From the NCBI GenBank assembly GCA_045106815.1, contig JBGCFG010000002.1, positions 1-64,000 on the forward strand: a DNA stretch of 64,000 nucleotides. The letters are read 5' to 3'. Each line of letters opens with the position of its first letter. The first letter of the stretch is position 1. Both the position numbers and the translations under genes were made by a program. The stretch comes from JAUIAI01 sp045106815 (GTDB taxonomy: Bacteria > Pseudomonadota > Gammaproteobacteria > Burkholderiales > Burkholderiaceae_E). The notes beneath the pieces are model-generated. The model saw only the letters and a list, made by a program, of their open reading frames with translations, was not told the origin of the DNA and did no database searches. Positions 24,595 through 33,175 of the stretch are shown here, in pieces.

Positions 24595-25476
24595 TTGGAT
24601 AAACGGGTTACGTTCAACCACCGTTATTTGCCTTACCTGCTGCTGCTGCCGCAGGTGGCAATTACGGTGGTGTTCTTTTTTTGGCCCGCCGCGCAGGCGC
24701 TGATGCAATCCTTTCAGCTGCCTGATCCGTTTGGCCTGAGTGCAGAGTGGGTGGGGCTGGAGAATTTCGCCTATCTCTTTGCCGACCCGTTTTATCTGGC
24801 GTCGTTCCAGACCACGGCAGTTTTCAGCATCCTGGTAACAGCCTTGTCACTTGGGGTCGCCCTGGTGCTTGCGGTCGCGGCTGATCAAGTCATTAAAGGC
24901 TCCGGTCTTTACCGCACCTTGCTTATATGGCCCTACGCAGTAGCCCCAGCGATTGCCGGGGTGATCTGGCTGTTTATGTTCCAGCCATCGATTGGGGTTT
25001 TCGCGTGGTATCTGAAGCTGCTGGGCTACGAGTGGAATCACGTTCTGAATGGGACCGAGGCAATGGGGCTGGTGGTGATGGCCTCGGCATGGAAGCAGAT
25101 CAGCTACAACTTTTTGTTCTTTCTCGCTGGTCTGCAGGCGATTCCTCGTAGCCTGATTGAGGCTGCTGCGATTGATGGTGCGAGCCGCTGGCATCGCTTC
25201 CGCACGATTGTGTTTCCTTTGCTGTCGCCCACGACATTTTTCCTGCTCGTCGTGAACATTATTTATGCGTTCTTTGAAACCTTCGGCGTGATTCATACCA
25301 TCACGGCTGGTGGGCCCGGACAATCGACCACCATTTTGGTTTACAAGGTCTATGCCGATGGATTCGTAGGTCAGGACCTTGGATCATCTGCGGCGCAGTC
25401 GGTCGTGCTGATGTTACTGGTTGGCGTGCTGACCGTGGTGCAGTTCCGCTTCATTGAACGCAAGGTGCACTACTGA
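24595..25476 (+). CDS. ugpA: sn-Glycerol-3-phosphate ABC transporter permease UgpA
   Basis: Inner-membrane permease, 293 residues, starting at a TTG (MDKRVTFNHRYLPYLLLLPQ). No ATG gives a better N-terminus, and the sequence lines up with the start of known UgpA proteins, so the rare start codon is accepted although the ribosome-binding site is weak. The EAA loop is IEAAAIDGASRWHRFRTIVFPLL, and the late block GVIHTITAGGPGQSTTILVYKVY is typical. It overlaps ugpE by 1 nt. Confidence 0.94.
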   Translation: MDKRVTFNHRYLPYLLLLPQVAITVVFFFWPAAQALMQSFQLPDPFGLSAEWVGLENFAYLFADPFYLASFQTTAVFSILVTALSLGVALVLAVAADQVIKGSGLYRTLLIWPYAVAPAIAGVIWLFMFQPSIGVFAWYLKLLGYEWNHVLNGTEAMGLVVMASAWKQISYNFLFFLAGLQAIPRSLIEAAAIDGASRWHRFRTIVFPLLSPTTFFLLVVNIIYAFFETFGVIHTITAGGPGQSTTILVYKVYADGFVGQDLGSSAAQSVVLMLLVGVLTVVQFRFIERKVHY

Positions 25477-26315
25477 TGATGGTCGAAAAGCGCGGTTGGG
25501 GCACCTACCTCATGCATGCGATCCTGATTACGGGTATCGCGCTGGTGTGTTTTCCCATTTACCTGACCTTCGTGGCGTCGAGCGTGACGCACGATCAAGT
25601 CATTCAGCCGCCGCTGCCATTGATTCCCGGCAATCTGCTGACAGACAACTACTCGCGTGCTCTGTTTGAGGGCACTGGCACACCCGTGATCACGATGCTG
25701 ATCAATAGCGCGGTCATGGCGCTGGGTATCGCGATTGGCAAGATCGTGATTTCGATTATTTCAGCCTATGCGATCGTTTATTTTCGCTTTCGGTTCCGGA
25801 TGTTTTTCTTCTGGGCCATCTTCATGACCTTGATGCTGCCGGTTGAAGTGCGCATTGTGCCCACCTATGAGGTGGTGTCGTCGCTGGGCATGTTGAATTC
25901 GTATACCGGTTTGATCTTGCCCCTAATCGCCTCGGCAACCGCAACATTTTTGTTCAGGCAATTTTTCATGACAGTGCCTGAAGAGTTGCTTGAGGCCGCA
26001 CGAGTAGATGGCGCAGGCCCATTTCGGTTCTTTAAAGACATTTTGTTGCCTTTGTCACGAACAAACATTGCGGCGCTGTTCGTCATTCTGTTTATCTATG
26101 GTTGGAACCAATACCTGTGGCCACTACTTGTGACCACCGAACCAGACATGAACACGATTGTGATGGGCTTGAAACTGATGATGCCCCAAGCTGATGATTT
26201 TGGCGACTGGCCTGTGACGATGGCAACGGCGATGCTTGCGATCTTGCCGCCGGTGGCGGTGGTGTTGTTGATGCAGCGCCTGTTTGTCAAAGGATTGATC
26301 GACAGTGAAAAGTAG
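25476..26315 (+). CDS. ugpE: sn-Glycerol-3-phosphate ABC transporter permease UgpE
   Basis: The second permease, 279 residues, with six helices and the EAA loop LLEAARVDGAGPFRFFKDILLPLSRTNIA. The block MLPVEVRIVPTYEVVSSLGMLNSYTGLILPL is characteristic of UgpE. Its stop lies inside the next gene: the lytic-transglycosylase reading frame begins 11 nt earlier with a GTG. Confidence 0.95.
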   Translation: MMVEKRGWGTYLMHAILITGIALVCFPIYLTFVASSVTHDQVIQPPLPLIPGNLLTDNYSRALFEGTGTPVITMLINSAVMALGIAIGKIVISIISAYAIVYFRFRFRMFFFWAIFMTLMLPVEVRIVPTYEVVSSLGMLNSYTGLILPLIASATATFLFRQFFMTVPEELLEAARVDGAGPFRFFKDILLPLSRTNIAALFVILFIYGWNQYLWPLLVTTEPDMNTIVMGLKLMMPQADDFGDWPVTMATAMLAILPPVAVVLLMQRLFVKGLIDSEK

Positions 26316-26928
26316 ATGGGCCACACGAGGCTGTGGCGCTCTACTGATGATTGCGCTGGGTGGCTGCGCGACCAGTCCGCCGCAAGATCCTGAAAACCTC
26401 TGCGCCATTTTCACCGAACATCGCGATTGGTATTTCGCATCGATTGAAGCGCAGCAACGCTGGAAGACTTCCACGCCGGTGGCGATGGCCATTTTGTATC
26501 AGGAGTCATCTTTCGAGCATGATGCCCGCCCGGCCAGAACGCGCCTGCTCGGCTTTATTCCGTGGAAGCGCCCTTCGAGTGCTTACGGCTATGCCCAGGC
26601 ATTGGATGGCACCTGGGCGAAGTATCAACGCGATACGGGCCAGAAGTGGCGCAAGCGCACACGCTTTGCTGACGCGGTTGACTTTGTACACTGGTATATG
26701 CGTCAGGCCATCAATACCAATGGCGTCAAGCGTCAGGATGCCCGCTCGCTTTACCTGAACTATCACGAAGGTCTGGGTGGGTTTAAACGCAAGACGTACA
26801 CAAAGAAGCCTTGGCTTGGCACAACGGCCAAGCGAGTGAGTGCCCGTGCACAGCGCTACGCGCGACAGTATGCCGGTTGCCGGCAGGCGCTCAAACCGTC
26901 GTTTTGGGAGCGACTCTGGAGTGAATAA
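26305..26928 (+). CDS. Transglycosylase SLT-domain lipoprotein embedded in the ugp operon
   Basis: A 207-residue envelope lipoprotein starting at GTG 26305, 11 nt inside ugpE. The signal peptide ends in lipobox LGGC (Cys21). A lysozyme-like SLT fold follows, with the probable catalytic Glu67 in AILYQESSF and the blocks SSAYGYAQALDGTWAKYQ and YLNYHEGLGGF. The family cleaves peptidoglycan, and membrane-anchored members open the sacculus locally. Its place between ugpE and ugpC, without a promoter gap, is unusual: it should be made with the transporter under phosphate stress. The assignment to the SLT superfamily is firm; the physiological role is inferred. Confidence 0.82.
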   Translation: MKSRWATRGCGALLMIALGGCATSPPQDPENLCAIFTEHRDWYFASIEAQQRWKTSTPVAMAILYQESSFEHDARPARTRLLGFIPWKRPSSAYGYAQALDGTWAKYQRDTGQKWRKRTRFADAVDFVHWYMRQAINTNGVKRQDARSLYLNYHEGLGGFKRKTYTKKPWLGTTAKRVSARAQRYARQYAGCRQALKPSFWERLWSE

Positions 26929-26981
26929 GCAAATGAATCTTCGTCAGATCTATATGACGCAACTCGGGAGAGACTGAGCCG

Positions 26982-28106
26982 ATGGCAACGGTCAAGCTGG
27001 ATGCTGTTCGTAAGAGTTATGGCAACACCGAAGTTGTGCATGGCGTGAGTGTCGACATTACTGATGGTGAATTCATTGTCATTGTTGGTCCGTCCGGGTG
27101 TGGTAAATCCACCTTACTCCGCATGGTGGCTGGTCTTGAGACGATTACAGCAGGAGAGATCAGTATTGATGGCCGGGTCGTCAACACCGAAGAGCCCAAA
27201 GATCGAAATATCGCGATGGTGTTTCAGAACTATGCGCTCTATCCCCATATGACGGTTTACGACAATATGGCTTACGGCCTGAAAATCGCGGGTCTCAGCA
27301 AAGCGCAAATTCGTGAACGAATCGACAAGTCGGCGGCCATGCTGCAGCTAGGCGAGTATCTTGATCGTAAGCCGAGCGCACTCTCGGGTGGCCAGCGCCA
27401 GCGGGTGGCGATGGGCCGCGCATTGGTCCGAGAGCCCGCTGCTTTCCTACTGGATGAACCGTTGAGCAATCTTGATGCCAAGCTGCGCGTGCAGATGAGG
27501 CTTGAGATTCGTGAGATGCAGCAAACGGTTGGCGTCACATCGCTTTATGTCACGCATGATCAGGTAGAGGCGATGACGCTGGCTGACCGGCTAATCGTGA
27601 TGAACGCGGGTGTGGCCGAACAAATCGATTCGCCACTGGCCGTCTATGAGAAACCCGCCACGCGCTTTGTTGCCGGGTTCATTGGTTCGCCGGCGATGAA
27701 CATCTGGCCGGTCAGACGAGCGTCCGGCAGTGGCGTCGTGGAACTGCCAGGTCCGGTCCGACTGAGTGCCGACATTGCTCATCCGGCAAGCGGTGAATGC
27801 GATTTAGGCATACGGCCCGAGCATCTTCAGGTGGTTGGTGCCGAGCAGGCAGATGTGGCCCTTGAGGTGAAGGCAATAGAACGCCTTGGTGCTGACACAC
27901 TCGCGCACGGCGTCATCGTCCCGGCCCAGCAGACGGGCAGCCTCGACACGCCCTCAGTTAATCTGACAGAGCCCCCGGCTGATGCCGTCGTGCGTATCCC
28001 CGGTACCGAGCAGATAAAACTTGGGCAACGACTAGGGTTGAAGTTTGACCAATCCGTACTGCACTGGTTCGATCGCCAGTCAGGCCAGCGCATCGGTGTG
28101 ACTTAA
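26982..28106 (+). CDS. ugpC: sn-Glycerol-3-phosphate ABC transporter ATP-binding protein UgpC
   Basis: MalK/UgpC-type ATPase of 374 residues. Walker A GPSGCGKST is near 36-44, the signature is LSGGQRQRVAMGRAL, Walker B is AFLLDEPLSNLDAKLR, and the switch His is in YVTHDQVEAM. After about residue 240 comes the C-terminal regulatory OB-fold (TOBE) region with FIGSPAMN and LGIRPEHL. The spacing from the SLT gene is 53 nt, with GGGAGA before the ATG. A weak stem-loop follows the stop. Confidence 0.95.
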   Translation: MATVKLDAVRKSYGNTEVVHGVSVDITDGEFIVIVGPSGCGKSTLLRMVAGLETITAGEISIDGRVVNTEEPKDRNIAMVFQNYALYPHMTVYDNMAYGLKIAGLSKAQIRERIDKSAAMLQLGEYLDRKPSALSGGQRQRVAMGRALVREPAAFLLDEPLSNLDAKLRVQMRLEIREMQQTVGVTSLYVTHDQVEAMTLADRLIVMNAGVAEQIDSPLAVYEKPATRFVAGFIGSPAMNIWPVRRASGSGVVELPGPVRLSADIAHPASGECDLGIRPEHLQVVGAEQADVALEVKAIERLGADTLAHGVIVPAQQTGSLDTPSVNLTEPPADAVVRIPGTEQIKLGQRLGLKFDQSVLHWFDRQSGQRIGVT

Positions 28107-28135
28107 ATAAGAGCCGGCCCAGGCCAGGTAAACGG

Positions 28136-28155
28136 TGACGGGATCAGGCCCGTTA
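28136..28155 (+). terminator. Weak stem-loop after ugpC, possible terminator
   Basis: TGACGGG (28136-28142), a 6-nt loop and CCCGTTA (28149-28155) form a 7-bp stem with one G-T wobble, 30 nt after the ugpC stop. Only a short, broken T-run follows, so it may be an inefficient or Rho-assisted end of the ugp operon. Confidence 0.35.
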
Positions 28156-28241
28156 GCCTCTTTATGACGCGATAGTCGGAATAGACTAAGCTTTACCATG
28201 TGGCAACTAGCCGCACACTTGAATCAAGACAGGGAGACAAT

Positions 28242-29408
28242 ATGAAATACCGACACACGGCAATCATGGCCGCGGCGGCTGCCATGACTCTGGCGAGCGC
28301 CTCCATTCAGGCAGAAGAGGTCAAGTTGCCTAAGCAACTTTCCTGGACGGCTTATGGCACGACCTCGTCTGGCTATGCCCAAGGCATTGGCATCGGCCAG
28401 ATGCTCAACGAAAAATACGGCAGCAATCTGCGCATCATTCCGGGTAAGAATGACGTTTCACGCATGGTGCCGCTGCGTAGCGGGCAGACCAGTATTTGCG
28501 CGTGTGGCGCCGCAGCAGTCTTTGCGCAGGAAGGGGCGCTGATGTTCGGCACCAAGAAATGGGGGCCGATGAAAATCCAGAACCTGTTTAACAACCTGGG
28601 TACGAATGGCCAGCAACTGGTAGTGGCAGGAGATGCTGGCATTAAGACGGTCGCTGATCTAAAGGGTAAGCGCGTCACCTATGTCAAAGGTGCGCCAGCA
28701 CTGAACCTGAATGCTGAGGCTGCTCTAGCATTCGCTGGTCTGACGTGGGACGACGTTGAGAAAGTGACCGTACCCGGCTGGAAGCAATCGGCCGAAGCCG
28801 TGATTAACGGCCAGGCAGATGCCACCTGGGGCAGCACTGTCTCGAGCGCGTACAACCAGCTTGCCGCATCGCCACGCGGCCTGTATTGGGTGAACTTCCC
28901 CCACAGCGACAAAGAAGGCTGGGCGCGTGCCAAAGCCGTTGCTCCTCATTGGTCGCAGTCGCTCATTGAGTCTGCGGTTGATATGGAATCCAATGAGTCT
29001 GGAGGTAAGAGCTACGAGGGCAACAACTATCCTTACCCCATCTACGTCGCGACCGCCAAGATTGATGACGACACCGCCTATGGCCTGACCAAAGCCGTGA
29101 TGGAGAACTACGACGCCATCAAAGACAGCGGCCCCGGCATGAATGGCTATCAGTTGTCACGCCAGCCGCTCAAGTGGGCATTCCCGTATCACCCGGCTGC
29201 CATCAAGTACTACAAGGAAAAGGGCGTCTGGACGGCTGACCATGATGCACACAATGAAGGCCTGCTCAAGCGCCAGGAAATTCTGGCAACAGCATGGGAG
29301 TCAGTCGACAAGGGTCTTGACGACGAAGCCTTTAGCAAAGCATGGCAAAAAGCCCGCGCTGACGCACTCGATGCGGCGGGTCTCGACGTTCCATTCCGTA
29401 GCTGGTAA
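28242..29408 (+). CDS. TRAP-TAXI family solute receptor
   Basis: Periplasmic receptor of a TAXI-type TRAP transporter. The start is placed at 28242 because AGGGAGA lies upstream and the protein then begins with a signal peptide (MKYRHTAIMAAAAAMTLASASIQA). A GTG 14 codons upstream is not favoured. The TAXI fold shows in WTAYGTTSSGYAQGIGIGQML, MVPLRSGQTSICACGAAAVFA, LKGKRVTYVKGAPALN and INGQADATW. The family binds dicarboxylates or amino acids such as glutamate; the ligand here is unknown. A strong intrinsic terminator stands between it and its permease gene. Confidence 0.93.
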   Translation: MKYRHTAIMAAAAAMTLASASIQAEEVKLPKQLSWTAYGTTSSGYAQGIGIGQMLNEKYGSNLRIIPGKNDVSRMVPLRSGQTSICACGAAAVFAQEGALMFGTKKWGPMKIQNLFNNLGTNGQQLVVAGDAGIKTVADLKGKRVTYVKGAPALNLNAEAALAFAGLTWDDVEKVTVPGWKQSAEAVINGQADATWGSTVSSAYNQLAASPRGLYWVNFPHSDKEGWARAKAVAPHWSQSLIESAVDMESNESGGKSYEGNNYPYPIYVATAKIDDDTAYGLTKAVMENYDAIKDSGPGMNGYQLSRQPLKWAFPYHPAAIKYYKEKGVWTADHDAHNEGLLKRQEILATAWESVDKGLDDEAFSKAWQKARADALDAAGLDVPFRSW

Positions 29409-29500
29409 GTAGCCTGCGCATGATGCCGTTATTGAAGCCACAGTTTTCAGGCTTCGGTAATGGCGCGCTAGCGACCAGCGCTGGCGGTGCACAGTATGTC

Positions 29501-29540
29501 TGGCGGTGTCCCGTACTTGAATGGACACCGCCATTTTTTG
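29501..29540 (+). terminator. Strong intrinsic terminator between TAXI receptor and its permease gene
   Basis: TGGCGGTGTCC (29501-29511) and GGACACCGCCA (29523-29533) form a perfect 11-bp stem with an 11-nt loop, followed at once by TTTTTTG. This is a textbook Rho-independent terminator, placed 92 nt after the receptor stop and 50 nt before the permease ATG. Either the permease has its own promoter in the short remaining space, or partial read-through sets a high receptor-to-permease ratio. Confidence 0.9.
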
Positions 29541-29590
29541 TATTCAAGCCCATTTTTTGCCGCTGAATCGCGCGTGAGAGCCAAACCCGC

Positions 29591-31597
29591 ATGACCAATC
29601 CCGCCAGTCCTGCCACCGAATCTCACCCAGCTAAAGCTGTTGAACCTGTCAGCGCGCGATACCGCAAGCCCGATCCGGTCACCAATGCGCTAGTCAGCCT
29701 CGCGGCAATTGCCTCAGTGTTTGCATCGGTCTACATCATCTTCGGCCTGGGTAATACGTTCAATACCTACGTTCCGCTAGAGACCGAATACTTTTACTTC
29801 ATGCTGGCGATGTTGCTGCCGCTGGCATACCTGATCTACCCCCTCATTACGTCTCATGCCGGATTTGTCCCGTGGTATGACAAGATTTTGGGGCTCGCCG
29901 CGTTTCTCATACCCGCGTATTTCGCCTATCACGGTAATGAAATTCTCGAAATCGGCTGGGAGTACGACGCGCCCCAACACGCCAAATACCTGGCCTATGT
30001 GTTGTGGATACTTGTCTTAGAGGCCACGCGCCGCGCCGGCGGTAATGCCATCTTCATCATCTGCCTGCTCGTGTCGGCCTACCCGATGTTTGGTGAGGTG
30101 GCACCGGGCTTCCTTGCGGGTGCGAACATCGATCCGGAAGTCACGGCAGGCTTCCATATGTTTGGCACCGAGAGCATGCTTGGCATTCCGATGAATGCGT
30201 TTGCCAACCTCGTTGTCGGCTTTCTTGTGTTCGGTGTGGCGCTGCAATACACCGGCGGCGGTACGTTCTTTTTGAACCTTGCATTCGCGCTATTGGGCAA
30301 GCGGCGCGGCGGGCCGGCGAAGGTCGCGATCTTTGCATCGGGCCTGATGGGCTCCATGAGTGGCAGCGTGATTACTAATGTGCTCACCACCGGGGTCATG
30401 TCGATTCCGTCCATGAAAAAAGTCGGATTTCGCCCCTCCTATGCAGCCGGTGTTGAGGCCTGCGCGTCTACGGGCGGTGTATTAATGCCACCCGTCATGG
30501 GCGCGACTGCGTTCGTGATGGCGACGTTCCTGGAAATTCCGTATTCAAGCATCGTGATCGCAGCGGCGTTTCCTTCTGTGCTGTATTACCTCGCGCTGTT
30601 TTTGCAAATAGACGCCTACGCCGCGCGCGAAGGGCTGCGCGGCCTGACTGACGATGAACTACCCAAGTTGTCGCAGGTGCTGCGTGACGGCTGGTACTTC
30701 GTGTTTGTGTTCATCTTGCTGATCGTGATGTTGCTCTATATGCAGCGTGAAGCGCAGGCCCCTTACTACGCCACTGCGCTGTTGCTCATCATCAATCAAA
30801 TGGCACGAAAACACCGCTGGTCGTTCGCCCGTCTGGCCGAGTTTGTGCGCGGCGTTGGTATCTTGTTCGCCGAACTCGCTGCGTTACTAGCCGGTGTGGG
30901 CTTGATCATCGGCGCGCTGACGCTCACAGGAAAAGTGGGCAGCATTACTTATGAGCTGGTTCGAGTCGCAGGCGATTCCACCCTATTGCTTTTGCTAATG
31001 GGTGCATTTACCAGCTTTATTCTGGGTATCGGCATGACCGTCACGGCGGCCTACCTTTTCCTCGCCGTGACGATGGCGCCAGCCCTGACAAATGCCGGCC
31101 TTGATCCGTTGGCAGTTCACTTGTTCATGATGTATTGGGGCATGATTTCATTCATTACCCCGCCGGTTGCGATTGGCGCCTATGCCGCAGCGTCGGTTGC
31201 ACAGTCTGATCCACTACGCACCGGTTTCGAGGCAATGCGATTGGGGTCGATTATTTATTTCGTCCCCTTCTTCTTCGTTCTAAACCCGGCTTTGATTGGC
31301 AATGGCAGTGCGGCTGAGGTGGTCACAGTGTTCAGTGCCGCTGTCGTTGGTATCGTCCTCATTTCAAGCGGTTTGCAGGGCTACCTGTATGGCATTGGCG
31401 GCATTCGCGATACAGCAGTCGGCTACCTGGGGCGACTCTTCCTCGTCGCAGGCGGGGTCGTTATGGCGCTACCGGGCAATTCGCCGACGGTCGGCTACAG
31501 CCATCTTGAAATTAATATGGCAGCGCTGGCCTTGAGCGCCACGGGCATTTTGTTGGCTTGGGCAGCGCGGGGGCGATCGGTTCAGCCGGCCCACTGA
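29591..31597 (+). CDS. TRAP transporter fused permease (DctQM, TAXI type)
   Basis: A single 668-residue membrane protein combining the small (DctQ-like, about residues 35-150) and large (DctM-like, about 150-600) subunits, as is usual for TAXI systems. Typical blocks are GLMGSMSGSVITNVLTTGVMSIPSMKKVGF, CASTGGVLMPPVMGATAFVMATFL and MMYWGMISFITPPVAIGAYAAASVA. Two or three extra helices at the C-terminus (about 575-665) go beyond the DctM core and are common in this branch. The partner is the receptor upstream of the terminator. Confidence 0.95.
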   Translation: MTNPASPATESHPAKAVEPVSARYRKPDPVTNALVSLAAIASVFASVYIIFGLGNTFNTYVPLETEYFYFMLAMLLPLAYLIYPLITSHAGFVPWYDKILGLAAFLIPAYFAYHGNEILEIGWEYDAPQHAKYLAYVLWILVLEATRRAGGNAIFIICLLVSAYPMFGEVAPGFLAGANIDPEVTAGFHMFGTESMLGIPMNAFANLVVGFLVFGVALQYTGGGTFFLNLAFALLGKRRGGPAKVAIFASGLMGSMSGSVITNVLTTGVMSIPSMKKVGFRPSYAAGVEACASTGGVLMPPVMGATAFVMATFLEIPYSSIVIAAAFPSVLYYLALFLQIDAYAAREGLRGLTDDELPKLSQVLRDGWYFVFVFILLIVMLLYMQREAQAPYYATALLLIINQMARKHRWSFARLAEFVRGVGILFAELAALLAGVGLIIGALTLTGKVGSITYELVRVAGDSTLLLLLMGAFTSFILGIGMTVTAAYLFLAVTMAPALTNAGLDPLAVHLFMMYWGMISFITPPVAIGAYAAASVAQSDPLRTGFEAMRLGSIIYFVPFFFVLNPALIGNGSAAEVVTVFSAAVVGIVLISSGLQGYLYGIGGIRDTAVGYLGRLFLVAGGVVMALPGNSPTVGYSHLEINMAALALSATGILLAWAARGRSVQPAH

Positions 31598-31618
31598 ATC
31601 AGGTCAATCGCACAGGGC

Positions 31619-32482
31619 TTACTGACGCGAGAATCGGAGCATGACCGCTCCAACGATGGTTGCCAGGGTGGAAAGGACTTTGGCAACGCTTATGCGTTCA
31701 TTCAAGAAAAAGATCCCAATGGCCAGCGCAAAAATAATGCTGGTCTCCCTCAGAGCGGTGACGAGTGCAATGGGCGCCATCGTGAATGACCACATCACCA
31801 AGGCATACGCGGCAAATGAAGCTGCGCCCCCAACCACGAAGATGCGCTTGGCCTTTTGCGGAATCGCTGTCAGAACGCCCGGCCGCTTGATCGCAACGAT
31901 GCTTGCGAACACGATGCCATTGCCAATCGTCAGCCAGCCGTAGTAGCCAAGTGCCGTGCCGACGGATGCCTCGCCGGCTGCCCGAGCACCGTAACCGTCT
32001 ACCAGCGAGTAGGACGCGATGAATCCGCCTGTTAGCAAGGCAAAGGCCGCTGCCTTGTGATTGTGCAGGCCATCGCTCTGTCTGACCAAACTCAAACTGA
32101 TAATGCCAGCGCCAATCAGGGCAACTGCAAGCAGTTCAAGTGCGGTGAGTGAGACGCCCAGCACAAATACGGAAATACCCGCGACCAGCAGAGGCGCCAC
32201 GCCGCGCGCAATCGGATATACCTGCGTCAGGTCACCTACTCTGTAAGAGAGTAGAAGCGCAAACTGGTAGCCAACATGCAGGGCGATGCCAACGAATAGA
32301 AAGGGCCAGCTCGCCGCGTCGGGTATTGGTGAGAGCGCAATGCATACAAGCGCGATGGGTAGATGTCCGAGTACAACCGCGCTCATATTAAGCAGCTTGT
32401 CGCTGCTACCCTTAACCAGCGCATTCCATGTCGCATGCAGCAATGCGGCCATCAACACCGCCAAAAAAACCGTGATACTCAA
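31619..32482 (-). CDS. EamA/DMT-family transporter
   Basis: An inner-membrane protein of 287 residues with ten predicted helices in two EamA repeats. The first ends near residue 135 (LTALELLAVALIGAGIISLSLV), the second near 285 (ERISVAKVLSTLATIVGAVML). The N-terminal ATWNALVKGSSDK motif is typical of one EamA subgroup. Such proteins export amino acids or other small metabolites; the substrate cannot be told. It is convergent with the TRAP permease gene and divergent from a small secreted Arg-rich protein. Confidence 0.87.
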   Translation of the reverse strand: MSITVFLAVLMAALLHATWNALVKGSSDKLLNMSAVVLGHLPIALVCIALSPIPDAASWPFLFVGIALHVGYQFALLLSYRVGDLTQVYPIARGVAPLLVAGISVFVLGVSLTALELLAVALIGAGIISLSLVRQSDGLHNHKAAAFALLTGGFIASYSLVDGYGARAAGEASVGTALGYYGWLTIGNGIVFASIVAIKRPGVLTAIPQKAKRIFVVGGAASFAAYALVMWSFTMAPIALVTALRETSIIFALAIGIFFLNERISVAKVLSTLATIVGAVMLRFSRQ

Positions 32483-32554
32483 GGCTGGCTCCTAGAAAAG
32501 CTTGGTCGTGAGCATACTCGATTACCCCGTAATCACGATTCTCGCCTGAGCGTA

Positions 32555-32580
32555 CGAGCACCATCAGAGCTTGGTGCTCG
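32555..32580. repeat. Perfect inverted repeat in the divergent gap eamA / Arg-rich protein
   Basis: CGAGCACC (32555-32562) and GGTGCTCG (32573-32580) are perfect 8-bp arms with a 10-nt centre. It lies about 70 nt upstream of the eamA-type start and 115 nt upstream of the plus-strand start. It could be an operator or an RNA hairpin; there is no T-tract. A TTGACA at 32622-32627 is present, but no -10 box is well spaced from it. Confidence 0.4.
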
Positions 32581-32695
32581 GGAGACTTTCCGGCCGATTC
32601 TTTACCGATCTTTACGCTCGCTTGACACTTCCAGACCGGGCTCGCAGCTATGCTGGCTTATCTCATTTGAACTTAGCCAGTCGCGAGGTTTTGTC

Positions 32696-33175
32696 ATGCT
32701 TAAAGCTCTACTGCCAGTCCTTGTCTTGGGCGCCGTGTTAAGTCCGGTTGCTCAGGCGGCCGATGGCAAGCGGTTTACTTCCGTCACGATTACCCACAGG
32801 ATTGCGCAAGATCTTATTAGAACGCGCAAACCAGACAGTCGCGAACCTGGTGTTCGAAAACCCGTGGTTCGTCAGATTAGAAGTCGCCAGCCAGCTGTCC
32901 GCGTACCGGGATATCGCGATTCTTTTCGTCGTGTAAGGCATACGATCAACCACCGCGGGACTCGTTATCTGTTTGATCGAGGAGCCTTCTTTCGATTGTC
33001 TCGCAGTGGCTATGTCGCTGTCGCTGCGCCTGTCGGCGCTGTCGTGCCCGCATTGCCGGCGGCGGTGATTCTTTTCGACTACGGGCCTGAGCCAGTTTTT
33101 AAATCTGAGGGCGTGTTCTATCGTCAGGTGCGCGGTGGCTATGTCGTCATCAAGCGTCCCAGAGCCAGGAGCTAG
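32696..33175 (+). CDS. Secreted Arg-rich protein with DUF6515-like C-terminal repeats
   Basis: The start is placed at 32696 (MLKALLPVLVLGAVLSPVAQA), which gives a clean Sec signal peptide with GAGG upstream. The open frame continues further left but is antisense to the EamA gene there. The 159-residue product has an Arg-rich region (about 40-85) with repeated Arg-X-Pro elements (TRKP, SREP, VRKP, SRQP), then a block with APVGAVVPALPAAVILFDYGPEPVFKSEGVFYRQ. The last part resembles the 'APVGAVVPxLP...GVxYR...GYVVV' pattern of DUF6515-type envelope proteins. Function unknown. Confidence 0.6.
   Translation: MLKALLPVLVLGAVLSPVAQAADGKRFTSVTITHRIAQDLIRTRKPDSREPGVRKPVVRQIRSRQPAVRVPGYRDSFRRVRHTINHRGTRYLFDRGAFFRLSRSGYVAVAAPVGAVVPALPAAVILFDYGPEPVFKSEGVFYRQVRGGYVVIKRPRARS

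Noticed and set aside
32622..32654. TTGACA and TATGCT as a sigma-70 promoter upstream of the Arg-rich protein gene
   Set aside because: The spacing is 21 nt, outside the normal 16-19 range.
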